Source: CAJXJP01 sp963926055
Lineage (GTDB): Bacteria > Patescibacteriota > Gracilibacteria > BD1-5 > UBA6164
Assembly: GCA_963926055.1 (NCBI GenBank)
Contig: CAWUVK010000003.1
Location: 248,001-312,000, forward strand
DNA length: 64,000 nucleotides
Direction: 5' to 3'
Below the pieces are notes generated by a model. The model did no database searches, was not told where the DNA came from, and worked only from the letters and a program-made list of their open reading frames with translations. Position numbers and translations under genes: made by a program. Within the stretch, counting starts at the first letter, position 1. Every line of letters begins with the position of its first letter. Below are positions 53,435-63,773 of this stretch, one piece after another.

Positions 53435-53471
53435 TAAAAAATATTTCATATGCTATATGAAATATTTTTTT
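53435..53471 (+). terminator. Intrinsic terminator
   Basis: AAAAATATTTCATAT / ATATGAAATATTTTT ending the pilT-DUF218 unit. Confidence 0.85.
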
Positions 53472-53484
53472 GTTAAATAAAGTT

Positions 53485-54414
53485 ATGAAAAATACATATA
53501 TTATTTTAGTCTGAATATTTATTTTTTGAATAGGAATTTTTCTGTGAAATAAGTTTTGAAATTTTTGAGAAAATAAAAATAATTTTAAAAATATTCAAGA
53601 AGTTTGAGAAAAAGAAATAATAAATAATCCACAATATAATCAAGAAGAGGATACAAGAGTTTTTCACTGAGGAAATTATATTCAAGATAATTGAATAATA
53701 AAATATCGTGATAAAATATTAAAAAATGTAGATATAGATTCCTTTAAATATCTCACAGGAAGTTATGCTGAGGATAAAAATAAGAATTATTTTGAATGAA
53801 AAATTATATATATTTCTGATGGAATATCTGATAGGTGAGACTTCTGAATCTGAGAAAACTTTGAAATATTGCAGTGAGATTACTCAAAAGATGAAAAATA
53901 TATTTATTATCAGGATTATTGATTTATAAAGCATCACAATAAAAATATTAATTTTATTCCTGAAAAATCAGAAAATAATTATTTTAAATATTTTGTAAAA
54001 ATATGAGAAGAAATTTTTTATTGAGATCAAAAACAAAATCAAATAGATCAAAAAACTTTTTCTCATCTGCAATATAATTATTTTCAAGATAAAAACTGAA
54101 TTTATTTTTGAAATAATCTATTAACTCTGAGTAAAAAATATTATAAAATTATAGACGGAAATTTTATAAAAGACGATAGATATGTATTTCTACAAGGGAA
54201 ATATAATCCACAACTTGATGCGAAAAGTTTTAAAAAATTAGAAGTTCCAGAAAATCATATGTATTTTTTAGATTTATATTCTGATACAAATTGATTTTAC
54301 ACTTTTAATCAATATTCACATAGTTTCTATAAAATAAAAAGTAATATTTCTCAAGAAAACATAAAAAAGTGCTTAAATAATGAAAATATTTGCAAAAGTG
54401 TGTTATGATATTAA
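53485..54414 (+). CDS. DKNYY-family exported protein
   Basis: 309 aa. N-terminal anchor (MKNTYIILVGIFIFGIGIFLG). Repeats such as V-D-I-D-S-F-K-Y-L, Y-A-E-D-K-N-K-N-Y-F, D-K-N-G-I-Y-F-G and L-D-A-K-S-F-K-K-L fit the DKNYY repeat (D-x-x-S-F-K...K-D-K-N-x-V-Y-Y). Very TGA-rich (over 20). Function of the repeat is unknown; extracytoplasmic. Confidence 0.75.
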
Positions 54415-54447
54415 TAATATATTATTTGAAAAATTCTACACCTTTTT

Positions 54448-55512
54448 ATGTTTAAAACATCACATATTTTCTTATCATTTTTAGTATTTATATTTATAAG
54501 TTTTTTTTGTTTTGACTTTATTAGTGCCAACGAAGAAAAAATTATTACACAAACACAAGCAGATAATATTTTGGAAAAAGTATTAGAACAAAATTTTTCT
54601 TGATTAAATTCAAAACATAAACAACTTGATTTTTTGGAAAAATTATCAATTAGGCTCGAAAATATTTCTGAATCATCACAAAATATTCTTATATTTTCTC
54701 AATCTGTTGAAAATAAATTGATAGATTTAGAAATCCAATTATCTGGAGTACAAAAAATTGTTGTTTGATATTCTGAAGAATTGAGGGAAATATATGGATA
54801 TTATAAATGAGATATTTCAGAAGATTTTTTGCTTATACTCGCAAACTCTCACGGATCATATGAATATGGTACTTATTTAACGGCTTTAGATTTAATCGAT
54901 TATTTTGAAGCTCAAGGAAAAACTCAATGGTTTATTGTCCCAACACTGAATCCAGATGGTTTACAAATTGCCATCGATGATAATTTTTCAAAGTGATTTT
55001 ATCTTGAATGAAGAGGAAATAAAAACAATGTCGATATAAATAGAAATTTTTGTACTCAAAATTATTCTACAGGAGAATATGTAAAAACATTTTGATGAGA
55101 AAGCAAACTCTTATCAAAATGAGAAAATTGTGGAAGTCAGCTTGAGACACAAGTTATTGATAATGTTTTTAGATATTTTTCGTTTTCAAATGTTTTAGAT
55201 ATTCACTCACTTTGAGGAATAATTTTCATCCCAGATGGATGATTTGAAAATTCAAATACACTTAATTTTGCAGATAAAATTCAAAAAATTTTATGAAATA
55301 GTTATGAGTTTAATTCGCAATATTCAAATAATTATCAAAAAAATATTCTTATACAAAGGTATGAATTTGATGAATGATGAAAAAATATTTTTACTTGAGT
55401 TTTGGCACAATATATTTATGAAACCTATAATATTCCAGCGATTATTTTAGAGTTAGAATATCATGGAAAAGTCGAAAAAAAACTTAGAGGAATCGAAAAA
55501 TTATTAAATTAA
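54448..55512 (+). CDS. Exported M14 zinc carboxypeptidase
   Basis: 354 aa. Signal peptide, then a helical prosegment to residue ~115. Catalytic domain: zinc ligands in ANSHGSYEYG (H-x-x-E type), VPTLNPDG, GRGNKNNVDINRNF (substrate-binding N-R), third zinc His in DIHSLGG, and catalytic Glu near AIILELEYHG. Family M14 enzymes of this type trim peptidoglycan stem peptides or proteins. It could act on the cell's own wall or on a host/prey wall. Confidence 0.9.
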
Positions 55513-55521
55513 AAATAAATT

Positions 55522-55549
55522 TTGCATACCAAAGAATAAATGATAGAAT
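55522..55549 (+). promoter_or_regulatory. Promoter of the C39-like gene
   Basis: TTGCAT, 16 bp, TAGAAT. Confidence 0.5.
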
Positions 55550-55577
55550 TAAATTAATTAATTGCTATCATTTTTTT

Positions 55578-56684
55578 ATGAAAAAATTTATATTATTTTT
55601 TACAATTTTATTTTGGAGTTTTTCGAGTGTTTTTTCAAATTATGAGTTAGAAAACTGAAGTAAAAAACTCGTAGAACGTTTTGAGTTAAATACACAAAAC
55701 TTAGACAAAGAAATCTCAAGAAAACAATTTGTAGAAACGCTCTATGCTTGGTATAAAACTTATAGACAAGAGAGGGGATTATATGTAGATTATGAAAATT
55801 ATTCACAATTGGACAATGAAAAATATTTCAAAGATGTGGATCTAAATTCTGAGTTTTGAGAAAAATTAGAATATTTTTCTCATCTGTGAGCTTTTTCAAA
55901 AAATGAATATTTTGATCCAAATGGGACGATAAATCAAAAATCTTTTTTCATAGTTTTAAATAGACTTGGAATTATATGGAATTTACAACACTGTAAGAAT
56001 CTGAGAATTTGTGAAAAAGAAGCAGACGAAAAAACATATTTTACAAAATGAGTGTATTATAGATATGTTTCTAAAATTTTTTATAAAGACTTGAGAAAAT
56101 ATTATTCTACTCCTCAAGATTATATCGATGCTGGGTATAAATCATTTTTAAAACCAAACTATTATTTTCCACTGAAATGACAAAATTTAAATGGGTGTTA
56201 TGCATTTTCTGTCAGAAATATTTTGAAATATAAACATGGAATCTGAGTATATATTCCTCAAGTTGATGAATATATTTGAAGAGCTCCAACGACTCTGCGG
56301 ACCTATGGAATTATGAGAAAATATGATAAAGCTGTGCATATACAAGCCAGAGAATATTGGTCACTTGATACAATTATAAAATCTCTTCAAGCCGGAGAAC
56401 CGGTTTCTATTGTTTATTGGTGGGATTATACAGACTGGAAAACTGGTCAAAAAAAGAAAGTGAAACATATCGTTGCGGCTTATAGTTTTGACGAAAAATG
56501 AGTTTGGGTTTCAGAAACTATTTCAGCACAAAGAAAGAGAATTGCTTGGGATGAGATTATAAATATTTATGGAAATGCAAAAGTTGGAAGAATATTTAAA
56601 TATTATTATAATCCGAAACAAAACTGGACAGAGTCAGAAATACAATTAGAAAATGAAAATAATTTTCTTGCTTGAGAAAAATAA
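55578..56684 (+). CDS. Exported protein with C39-like peptidase domain
   Basis: 368 aa. Signal peptide MKKFILFFTILFWSFSSVFS. The N-terminal ~180 residues look like degenerate SLH-type helices (ISRKQFVETLYAWYKTY; YFKDVDLNSEFGEKLEYFSHLGAF). The C-terminal domain has NGCYAFSVRNIL (nucleophile Cys) and KKVKHIVAAYSFDEKGVWVSE (His), a papain-like C39 arrangement. It contains the only in-frame CGG codon I noticed (56298). Confidence 0.75.
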
Positions 56685-56720
56685 AAAAATAATTCCGTGA
56701 GGAATTATTTTTTTATTTTT
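56683..56720. terminator. Bidirectional intrinsic terminator
   Basis: AAAAATAATTCC-GTGA-GGAATTATTTTT; nearly the same hairpin recurs at 57983. Confidence 0.88.
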
Positions 56721-57043
56721 TAATACACTCTAATATTTTCTCTTACAGTTTGAACATCTTGTTGACTCGTAGCTTTTATAACTCATAATTTTTGACTTTG
56801 AGGAGATTTTATTGGATTTTCGTTTGTATCTGTTATATTTCCATGACGGTCTTGAAACGTGCTTTGAGTGACACTAAAACAATCTTCAATGAGTAATTTT
56901 GTATCTCAAATAGTAGCTATAACTTCTTTCGGAAGTGTATTCATAAGTTCATTTCAATCTAAATTTTCAATTTTAAATCATCTTCCGAATACTTCATCAG
57001 GAATATGAGAAGTATCAATAGTTTTTTCAGCAATATTTGTCAT
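56720..57043 (-). CDS. Hypothetical protein
   Basis: 107 aa, no signal peptide or membrane helix: MTNIAEKTIDTSHIPDEVFGRGFKIE...TSQQDVQTVRENIRVY. Not recognised. Faces a run of exported-protein genes on the opposite strand. Confidence 0.6.
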
Positions 57044-57226
57044 AAAAATATATTATTTAGTATTACAGTAATTATACCATGAAAATTTATTTTTTACAAA
57101 AAAATAAAACCTCATTTTTTGAGGCATTATTTATAAAAATATGTAATTTATAAAAAATAATTTTATATTGAATTTTAATAATTATTAACTAATATTAATT
57201 AGTTATATATTTAATTATTATAAATA

Positions 57227-57994
57227 ATGAAAATTTTAAAATCTATATTAATTTGTTCTTTATTTTTTATAAATATTTGAGTTTTTGCTGATTATGTGAG
57301 AAGTATTGAAGATGAATCTAAAATACATGTATTTGAACAACAGGCAACTAAAGTATTAAAAAATTCTAAAAATCCTCTAGAAATTTCGCAGAAGTATAGG
57401 AAAATTATTAAAGAAAAATTATGAGCAAGATATGATGAAATTAAATATAAAGATTCTATAGAAAATTTTAATGAGTATGCATTATATAGACTCTATAATG
57501 CACTGTATTATGAATCATTTATGTGAGAATATTCTATAAACACTTATTATTTTAAGATTCTTGAAAATGATTATTTTAGAACAATTTCAAGAGATAAAAA
57601 TTTATTTATCGATAATAATTGAGTATACTTCAATTATTATAATTGAAATAGAGGAGATATATTAACTTTTCTTTATATTGATAAAACTACAAATTTAAAA
57701 GAATATATAGAAAAAAATCTTTTAGAAGAAGAGTTTGTTTGAAAATGCGAAGTAGTAGAAAGAATAGAGGATAATTTTTGAAATATCAAACAAAAAACTT
57801 ATTATATACAATATACTCCTGAATATAAAAAGATACTAAAACAAGAGAATAATTTTGATTTATTAAAATGACAAAAATGTGGAAAATTTTGATATGCAAA
57901 TATTTTTAGAAAAACAGACACAATTGCATTCTATTATCGACATCCTAAAGAATATTTAGGTCAAGACTTTAGTTTATTTGAAATAAAAAAATAA
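57227..57994 (+). CDS. Exported protein of unknown function
   Basis: 255 aa. Signal peptide MKILKSILICSLFFINIGVFA, then Y/K/N/I-rich soluble domain with three Cys (K-C-E-V; K-C-G-K). No family recognised. Terminator overlaps its end and the end of the opposite gene. Confidence 0.6.
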
Positions 57995-58018
57995 TTCCGT
58001 ATGGAATTATTTTTTTAT
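57983..58018. terminator. Bidirectional intrinsic terminator
   Basis: AAAAATAATTCC-GTAT-GGAATTATTTTT, a near copy of the hairpin at 56683. Confidence 0.88.
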
Positions 58019-58501
58019 TATATTTTCTAAAACTTTATTTACTTCTTGATATTCAGATTGTATAAAATTTTGATTAAAATTATTTTGTGAAAATAATTTT
58101 CTTTTTTCTAAAATATTTTTGAATAGATTTTGTACTTTTATTTGTGAATCATTTGAAAGTTTAGAAAAACTTATTTCTATTTTTTGAGCAAGTAATAATT
58201 TATGTTGTTCGTCTGGTGAAAAAGTTTTACTCTGTTTTAGAGTATATAAATCTGTATCTAAAAAATATTGAGATATTAGTTTATAATTTGTTGGATTTTC
58301 TCATATTGCTATAAACAAATCTGAATTATATTCTAAAAAGTCTATTATATATTTTTCATCACTATTTGGATTAAAGAATATATAAGAATATTTATTTAAC
58401 TCAGTAGGTTCAGAAATTTTATTTTCTATAGATAATCATTGAAAAATATTTATTCAAATACTTACAATAAGCATAAATATTAGTATTTTATTTGTTTTCA
58501 T
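58007..58501 (-). CDS. Exported/anchored hypothetical protein
   Basis: 164 aa. N-terminal hydrophobic segment MKTNKILIFMLIVSIGINIF, then a helical Lys/Asn/Gln-rich domain. Not recognised. Its stop lies in the shared terminator. Confidence 0.6.
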
Positions 58502-58598
58502 GTTTTATTTGTTATTAAGTAGAGAGAAATTATATATATTCCTAAAATTCAGATGAGTAATAAAAGTCAAATTTCAAATAATTATATTGATTAGATTA

Positions 58599-58627
58599 TA
58601 AAAAAGAAAATTTATAATTTTCTTTTT
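58599..58627. terminator. Intrinsic terminator
   Basis: AAAAGAAAATT-TATA-ATTTTCTTTT at the 3' end of the minus-strand gene starting at 59223. Confidence 0.75.
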
Positions 58628-59223
58628 TTATAAATTAGATACATATTTTGTAATAAAAATATAATTAATAATCAGAAAAATAAATTTTGTAAGTACATAT
58701 TATTTTTTTGATAATAGTTAAATTGTTCTTCTAGACTTTTTTCCTGATCTAGTCAAGAAGTATATCAAAAATAATTAATTCCAGAGAAAGAATCCTGTTT
58801 CAAGAATCTTTTTGTAATATCATCACAATACATGTTTTTTAATATTTTATCTTTATTGTGTAATCCTCCTGAAGGATTCATAAATATAGTGTCTTTTATG
58901 TTTTCATAAATATTCTTGTTACAGTCAAGAATCGTTAAATTATGAGGATAAAAGTCGATTCATTCATAAAAAATAACTATATCTCCAGATTTTAGCGCTT
59001 GATTTTCTGAGACATCAATTCCTTGAATATTTGATTTAATGTAATTATTTGAGTTTATTTCATTTATAGAAATATTTTCATAACGGATAAATTGATGAAT
59101 ATATTTCTGCTCACCAATAACTTTTACTTTTCAGAAAAATATATCTTTTGCTTCATACATCATTCAAAATGTTGTATGAACATTTAAAAGTAATAAAAAG
59201 ATAAGTAATATTATGTTTTTCAT
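58612..59223 (-). CDS. Exported protein with C-terminal membrane helix (NTR/TIMP-like?)
   Basis: 203 aa. Signal peptide MKNIILLIFLLLLNVHTTFG, then EAKDIFFGKVKVIG...SGDIVIFYEG...LTILDCNKN, a pattern reminiscent of OB-fold netrin/TIMP-like domains (D-x-V-F-x-G-x-V...C). A membrane helix near the end (LFFGLLIIFLLQNMYLIY) and a basic tail K-K-R-K follow, so it is anchored at its C-terminus. The domain call is tentative. The frame is open upstream, but the signal peptide fixes the start. Confidence 0.6.
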
Positions 59224-59241
59224 ATTTAAATTTATATATTG

Positions 59242-59410
59242 TAAAAAGGTGAGAATAACTTCTCACCTACTTATATTACTTTCCAGTTGTTGTATAATAT
59301 ACAGGACGATAAATTTCATATCGTTTGTAGATTGAATACCTTTAAGCCTGGTTGGTTATTTTTTGCATACACTTGAATTTTATATAGGTTTTTATTTATT
59401 TCAACATTGA
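59242..59410 (-). ncRNA. Candidate ncRNA
   Basis: About 170 nt between a minus-strand promoter (TTGACA-15-TATACT at 59443-59417) and an intrinsic terminator (AGGTGAGAA / TTCTCACCT plus T5, 59268-59242). Internal hairpin CGAUA/UAUCG and possible CCAG/CUGG closing pairs. No likely ORF. Not recognised as a known RNA family; alternatively a long leader of the gene at 59223, but the terminator argues for a separate transcript. Confidence 0.45.
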
Positions 59411-59529
59411 ATATTAAGTATAATATTTATTTATATATGTCAAACTATTTCTGTTTTATTTAAATAAAATATTATTTAATATAAATAGATTGTATGCATT
59501 TTTAAATAAAAAAATCACATTAACTTGCA

Positions 59530-59573
59530 AAAAATAGATATTTTCTCAAAATAGAGGAAATATCTATTTTTTA
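59530..59573. terminator. Strong hairpin before tex
   Basis: AAATAGATATTTTCTC / GAGGAAATATCTATTT (16 bp, one G-T), loop AAAATA, T-run on both strands. 16 bp upstream of the tex start, so it could be an attenuator. Confidence 0.75.
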
Positions 59574-59588
59574 ATTATTTGGAAAGAT

Positions 59589-61730
59589 ATGTTAGTAGAA
59601 CCAATTTATAAACAAAGTGTCGCAGGAGAATTGAATCTTTGAGTTGAACAAGTAAGTGTTGTTTTGGAAATGATAGCTGAGGGAGCAACGGTTCCGTTTA
59701 TTGCTCGTTATAAAAAAGAAGTAACAGGGAATTTAGATGAAGATCAAATCCGTAGTATTATTGATACGCAAAAGAAACAAGAAAATCTTTTTTCTGCAAA
59801 ACAAACGGCTATAAATGGTATTACAGAGCTTTGACAAATGACTGATGAACTCATGGCAAATATTGTGAATGCTAAAACTTTGAAAGAAGTGGAAGAAATT
59901 TACAAACCATATAAATCAAAGAAAAAAACAAAAGCAATGATTGCTATTGAAAAAGGATTTCAAGTAATTGCTGATATGATGAAACAAAATATCACTTCTA
60001 TGACGATTGAAAAATCTGAAGAATTTCAAAAATTATTAAGTGAAGAAAATACAACAGAAGAAATTTTAGAAGGTTCTCATTTTATTGTCGCTGCAGAAAT
60101 TTCTGCAAATGCCTCTTTGAGAGATGATTTAAGAGAAACACTTCAAAAATATGGAACGATTTCTTCAAAATTAAAAACTCAAAAATCTCTAGAAAAATTA
60201 AATGAAAAAGATACAGCGCAAATACCAAAATTTGATATTTATGCAGATTTTTCTTGTCCAATTTTTAGAATCAAACCATATCAAGTTTTAGCTTTAAATA
60301 GATGAGAAAATCTTGGGATTATTTCTTCGAAAATAGAAAAAACAGATAAAACATATGAAGGTTTAAAAACCCATTATTCGAGAATTTTAGATGTAAGAAG
60401 TCAATTTACACAAATTTTAGAAGAAGCATTTAAAGAATGATATACAGCATTATTTAAATCAGTAGAAACAGAAGTAAGAGGAATTTTAAACGAACTCTGA
60501 GAAGATGATGCCATCTCAGCATTTCAATCAAATCTTGAAAAACTTCTCATGACAAAACCAGAATACGGGAAAAATATTCTTGCAATTGATCCTGGTTTTG
60601 CATCTGGTTGTAAAATCGCAGTATTAGATAATTTAGGGAATCCTTTAGAATTTAATAAAATTTTTCTCCACGCAAAAGATAGAGCAAAAGCATTTCTAAA
60701 AACTAGGATTTCAAAATATAGTATTGAAGTAGTGATTATTTGAAATGGTACAGGGAGTAATGAATCGGTAGATATCGTGCAAGAAATTTTCCAAGGAGAA
60801 ATATTTATCGTAAACGAATCTGGAGCATCAGTGTATTCTGCCAGTAAAATTGCAAAAGAAGAATTTCCAGATTTAGATTCACTCGATAGAGGAACTGTTT
60901 CAATTGGGAGAAGATTTATCGATCCATTATCAGAACTCGTAAAAGTACCAGTTGAAAGTATCGGAGTAGGGATGTATCAACACGATATGCCAGTTAAAAA
61001 ACTCGAAGAAAAACTTGGGTACGTAGTTGAAGATGTAGTAAACCAAATCGGGATTAACGTAAATAACGCATCATCATATGTTTTAAATCATATCTCAGGT
61101 ATCGATAAAAGATCAGCGAAAAAAATCTATAACCATAGACCATATAAATCAAGAGAACATCTTAAAAAACAATTATCAGACAAAGTATACGAACTCGCAA
61201 TCGGGTTTTTAAGAGTTCCAGAAAGTCCAGAACCTCTTGATAATACGGATATTCATCCAGATCAATATGAACTCGCAAGATATGTAATAGGAAATTTTAA
61301 ACCCCTCCCTAACCCTCCCCTTACAGGAGAGGGAATAGCTACATTTTTTGCCGAACATAAAATTAAGCTTCAGGAACTTTATGCTGATGTAACAGCTGGA
61401 ACAGTAGAATTTATCTTAGAATCTCACGCAAATATTGGTTATGATCCAAGAGTAAATTCTTCTCACCAAAAAGCAGGAAAAAAACTTGATATCAAAACAA
61501 TTCAAGTCGGAGAAACGTTTGACTGAGTAGTTAGAAACGTAGTTGCTTTCGGAGCATTCGTAGATATCGGACTCAAAAACGACGGACTCGTACATATTTC
61601 TCAACTCGTAGACAGATATATTTCTGACCCAAAAGAAGTCGTTGAAGTTGGGCAAAAAGTCAGAGTGAAACTCGTAAGTGTCGACGAAAAAACAAACAAA
61701 ATTCAATTGAGTATGAAAGATGCAGATTAA
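59589..61730 (+). CDS. tex: Tex-family RNA-binding transcription protein
   Basis: 713 aa, family length about 720. N-terminal helical Tex domain (VPFIARYKKEVTGNLDEDQIRSI), YqgF/RuvX-like nuclease-fold domain (ILAIDPGFASGCKIAVLD), HhH motifs (IGINVNNASSYVLNHISGID), and a C-terminal S1 domain (VGRNVVAFGAFVDIGLKNDGLVHISQL). One in-frame insertion, K-P-L-P-N-P-P-L-T-G-E-G-I, comes from a GC-rich palindromic repeat at 61300-61337. A weak GGAAAG precedes the start. Confidence 0.95.
61300..61337 (+). repeat. GC-rich palindromic element inside tex
   Basis: CCCTCCCCT-TACA-GGAGAGGG plus flanking CCCCTCCCTAA: a hairpin-forming patch in a roughly 30% GC gene, read in frame as P-L-P-N-P-P-L-T-G-E-G. The same peptide is known from palindromic repeats inserted in genes of unrelated bacteria. 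Confidence 0.7.
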
Positions 61731-61763
61731 AAAAAGAAAATTCTTAGGAATTTTCTTTTTTTA
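61728..61763. terminator. Bidirectional intrinsic terminator
   Basis: AAAAGAAAATTC-TTAG-GAATTTTCTTTT between tex and the DUF4238 gene. Confidence 0.88.
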
Positions 61764-62658
61764 GTTTTTTAGAAATATTTATTATTTGTTTTTTATTTCT
61801 ACTAGCAATGAAATTCACAGAATATTCTATTATACGTTCATTAAATATATTAATAAAATTTTCATCTTCTATTTTACTATAATGAATTGAATTATCTCAA
61901 TAATTTGTTATTAATAGTGCATGATGGCTTCCTAATGGGAATCAAATATATTTTGAAGTTCAAAATCAAAATCAATTTTCTATGAAAACTGGAGAATCAC
62001 TAACTAAAAAGTTTGAATTGCTTTTTGTTATATCGATTATTTCCCATTTTCTATTTAATAAATATTTTCAAATATCTGCTGCAATATTCATCATTCATAT
62101 ATTAGCTAAATTATCTGCATCTAACTTTATAGATTCTCCTTTTTCATAAGAATTAAAGATTTGTTCAATATTATTAATACTTAATTCAATATAAAAATCT
62201 TTTTTTATAAATTTTTGAAAGAATAAAATACGTTCTTCTTTATTTTTAATATTAAGATAATATTCCCTTATGATTGATGTAATAATTTCATTTATAAAAA
62301 GATTATGATTCTTCCTTCTTCATATTGATCTCATTTCTTGGAAAATAATAAAGTTTGAAAAAAGTATTTTTTCTTCATTTGTAATTTCTTTATTTAGTGT
62401 TAATTTTTTAATAATTCAAGGAATATTATTTTCTAAATTATCACTAAAATATTTTTCTATAGAATATGTTGTTTTTCAATTAAATTTTATAGTATAAAAA
62501 TCTTTTTTAATACTTAATTTATTTATAGGTATTTCTTCAATCTTTTTAAATTTTATAAATAAAGAATATATTTTAGTTTTTCTTCATTTATCTTTTATTC
62601 AAAAAAATCTTAAATAGGAGCATGGTACAGTATGTTGTTTAATAGGATTATTTATCAT
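61744..62658 (-). CDS. DUF4238 family protein
   Basis: 304 aa. NNPIKQHTVPCSYLRFFG near the N-terminus is the DUF4238 hallmark (Q-H-x-V-P-x-x-Y-L-x-x-F). F-I-I-F-Q-E-M-R-S (x-Q-x-x-R) and a late NFLVSDSPVFIENG...FPLGSHHALLI also fit (S-D-x-P...P-L/I). Soluble, function unknown; related proteins occur sporadically in accessory regions. Divergent from a membrane-protein gene. Confidence 0.75.
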
Positions 62659-62803
62659 TAAATATATAATAAAAATAAATTTAATTCTACTATAACTAAA
62701 AAATAAAAGGTTATCAATAAATTAATTATTTTTATGTTAAAAACTTTTTGTTATTGCGTATAAAATTATAAAATAATTAAAATAATTTTTTATATTAAAA
62801 TCT

Positions 62804-63691
62804 ATGAGTGAAAGTTATATTAATAAGTTTATAAGATTAGTTTCTTTTGTTTGAGTTATTTCCGTTATTGTTTGAACTATTAAACAAATTAATCATCTAG
62901 GAGATAATTTTTTATTATTTTCATTTTCAAACATTGTGAATGATTCAATCTTTATTTTAGTTACATTATGATTTATTTTAATAGGAATTTATTTGTCTTT
63001 ATTAATAATAACAAGAATATATTCTTCATTTGAAAAAGATAGCTTAGGTAAATCTAAAGCATTAATTGAATGATATCATTTATTTATACATATTTGTTTA
63101 CTCATGTTCTTATATTATTATTACCAAGATATAAATCACTTTGAAATAAGTATTTATACAAATTTAAATGCTTTAATTCTTATCTTACTGAAAGCTATAT
63201 TATATAGTTTATCTTACTTTTTATTATTTATATATTTACAAAAAAATATTTTTAATCTTATTGAAATATTTAGCAGTAAAAATCAAACTACTAAAGGAGT
63301 AATAACTTTTATAATATTTGATATAGTTCTTCTTGTAATATGATTTTTTATACTTAATTTTATTTTAAATGATTCTAAAGTACTCACTGTTTTATTTGTT
63401 AGTATAGTTGTATTACTATTTGTCTGGAATACTGAAAATAAGTTTTGAAAATTAGAATTTTCGAATTTAATTTCCGAAAAATATGTTATTATTTATACTA
63501 TATCTTTAATAATTTTTTATTGAATTATAGGTTGATCTTCGACAAATCTTTTTGAAAATAGAGAATTATGTTTTATTAATAATGATGGAATAGAATTAAA
63601 AATTGAATATATGAATGATAAATATATTTTCACTGAATCAGGGAAAGAAATATATAAAAATAATATAAATAAGTTTTTTGTTTGTGAATAA
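62804..63691 (+). CDS. Polytopic membrane protein, unknown
   Basis: 295 aa with about seven membrane helices in residues 1-240, then a small soluble tail (NDGIELKIEYMNDKYIFTESGKEIYKNN). No family recognised. Start ATG 62804 without SD. Divergent from the DUF4238 gene across about 145 bp. Confidence 0.65.
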
Positions 63692-63773
63692 ATTTTTACT
63701 TTTCCACATTTTTTCTATTTTTGCTTTTTGCATAAATAATATTATTCTAAATTATATTTTTTAACTTTATTGC

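Larger units (their letters stand above)
59224..59588. other. 365 bp without protein genes
   Basis: Holds a candidate minus-strand ncRNA (59242-59410), its promoter (59417-59443) and a strong hairpin before tex (59530-59573). No ORF with coding character seen. Confidence 0.6.

Noticed and set aside
56683..58018. The two near-identical hairpins as inverted ends of a mobile element
   Set aside because: Each is itself palindromic with T-runs at gene ends, no transposase between them; they are terminators of similar sequence.
59223..59319. Longer start (59319) for the minus-strand exported protein
   Set aside because: The frame is open, but a clear signal peptide starts at 59223 and an intrinsic terminator lies inside the extension.
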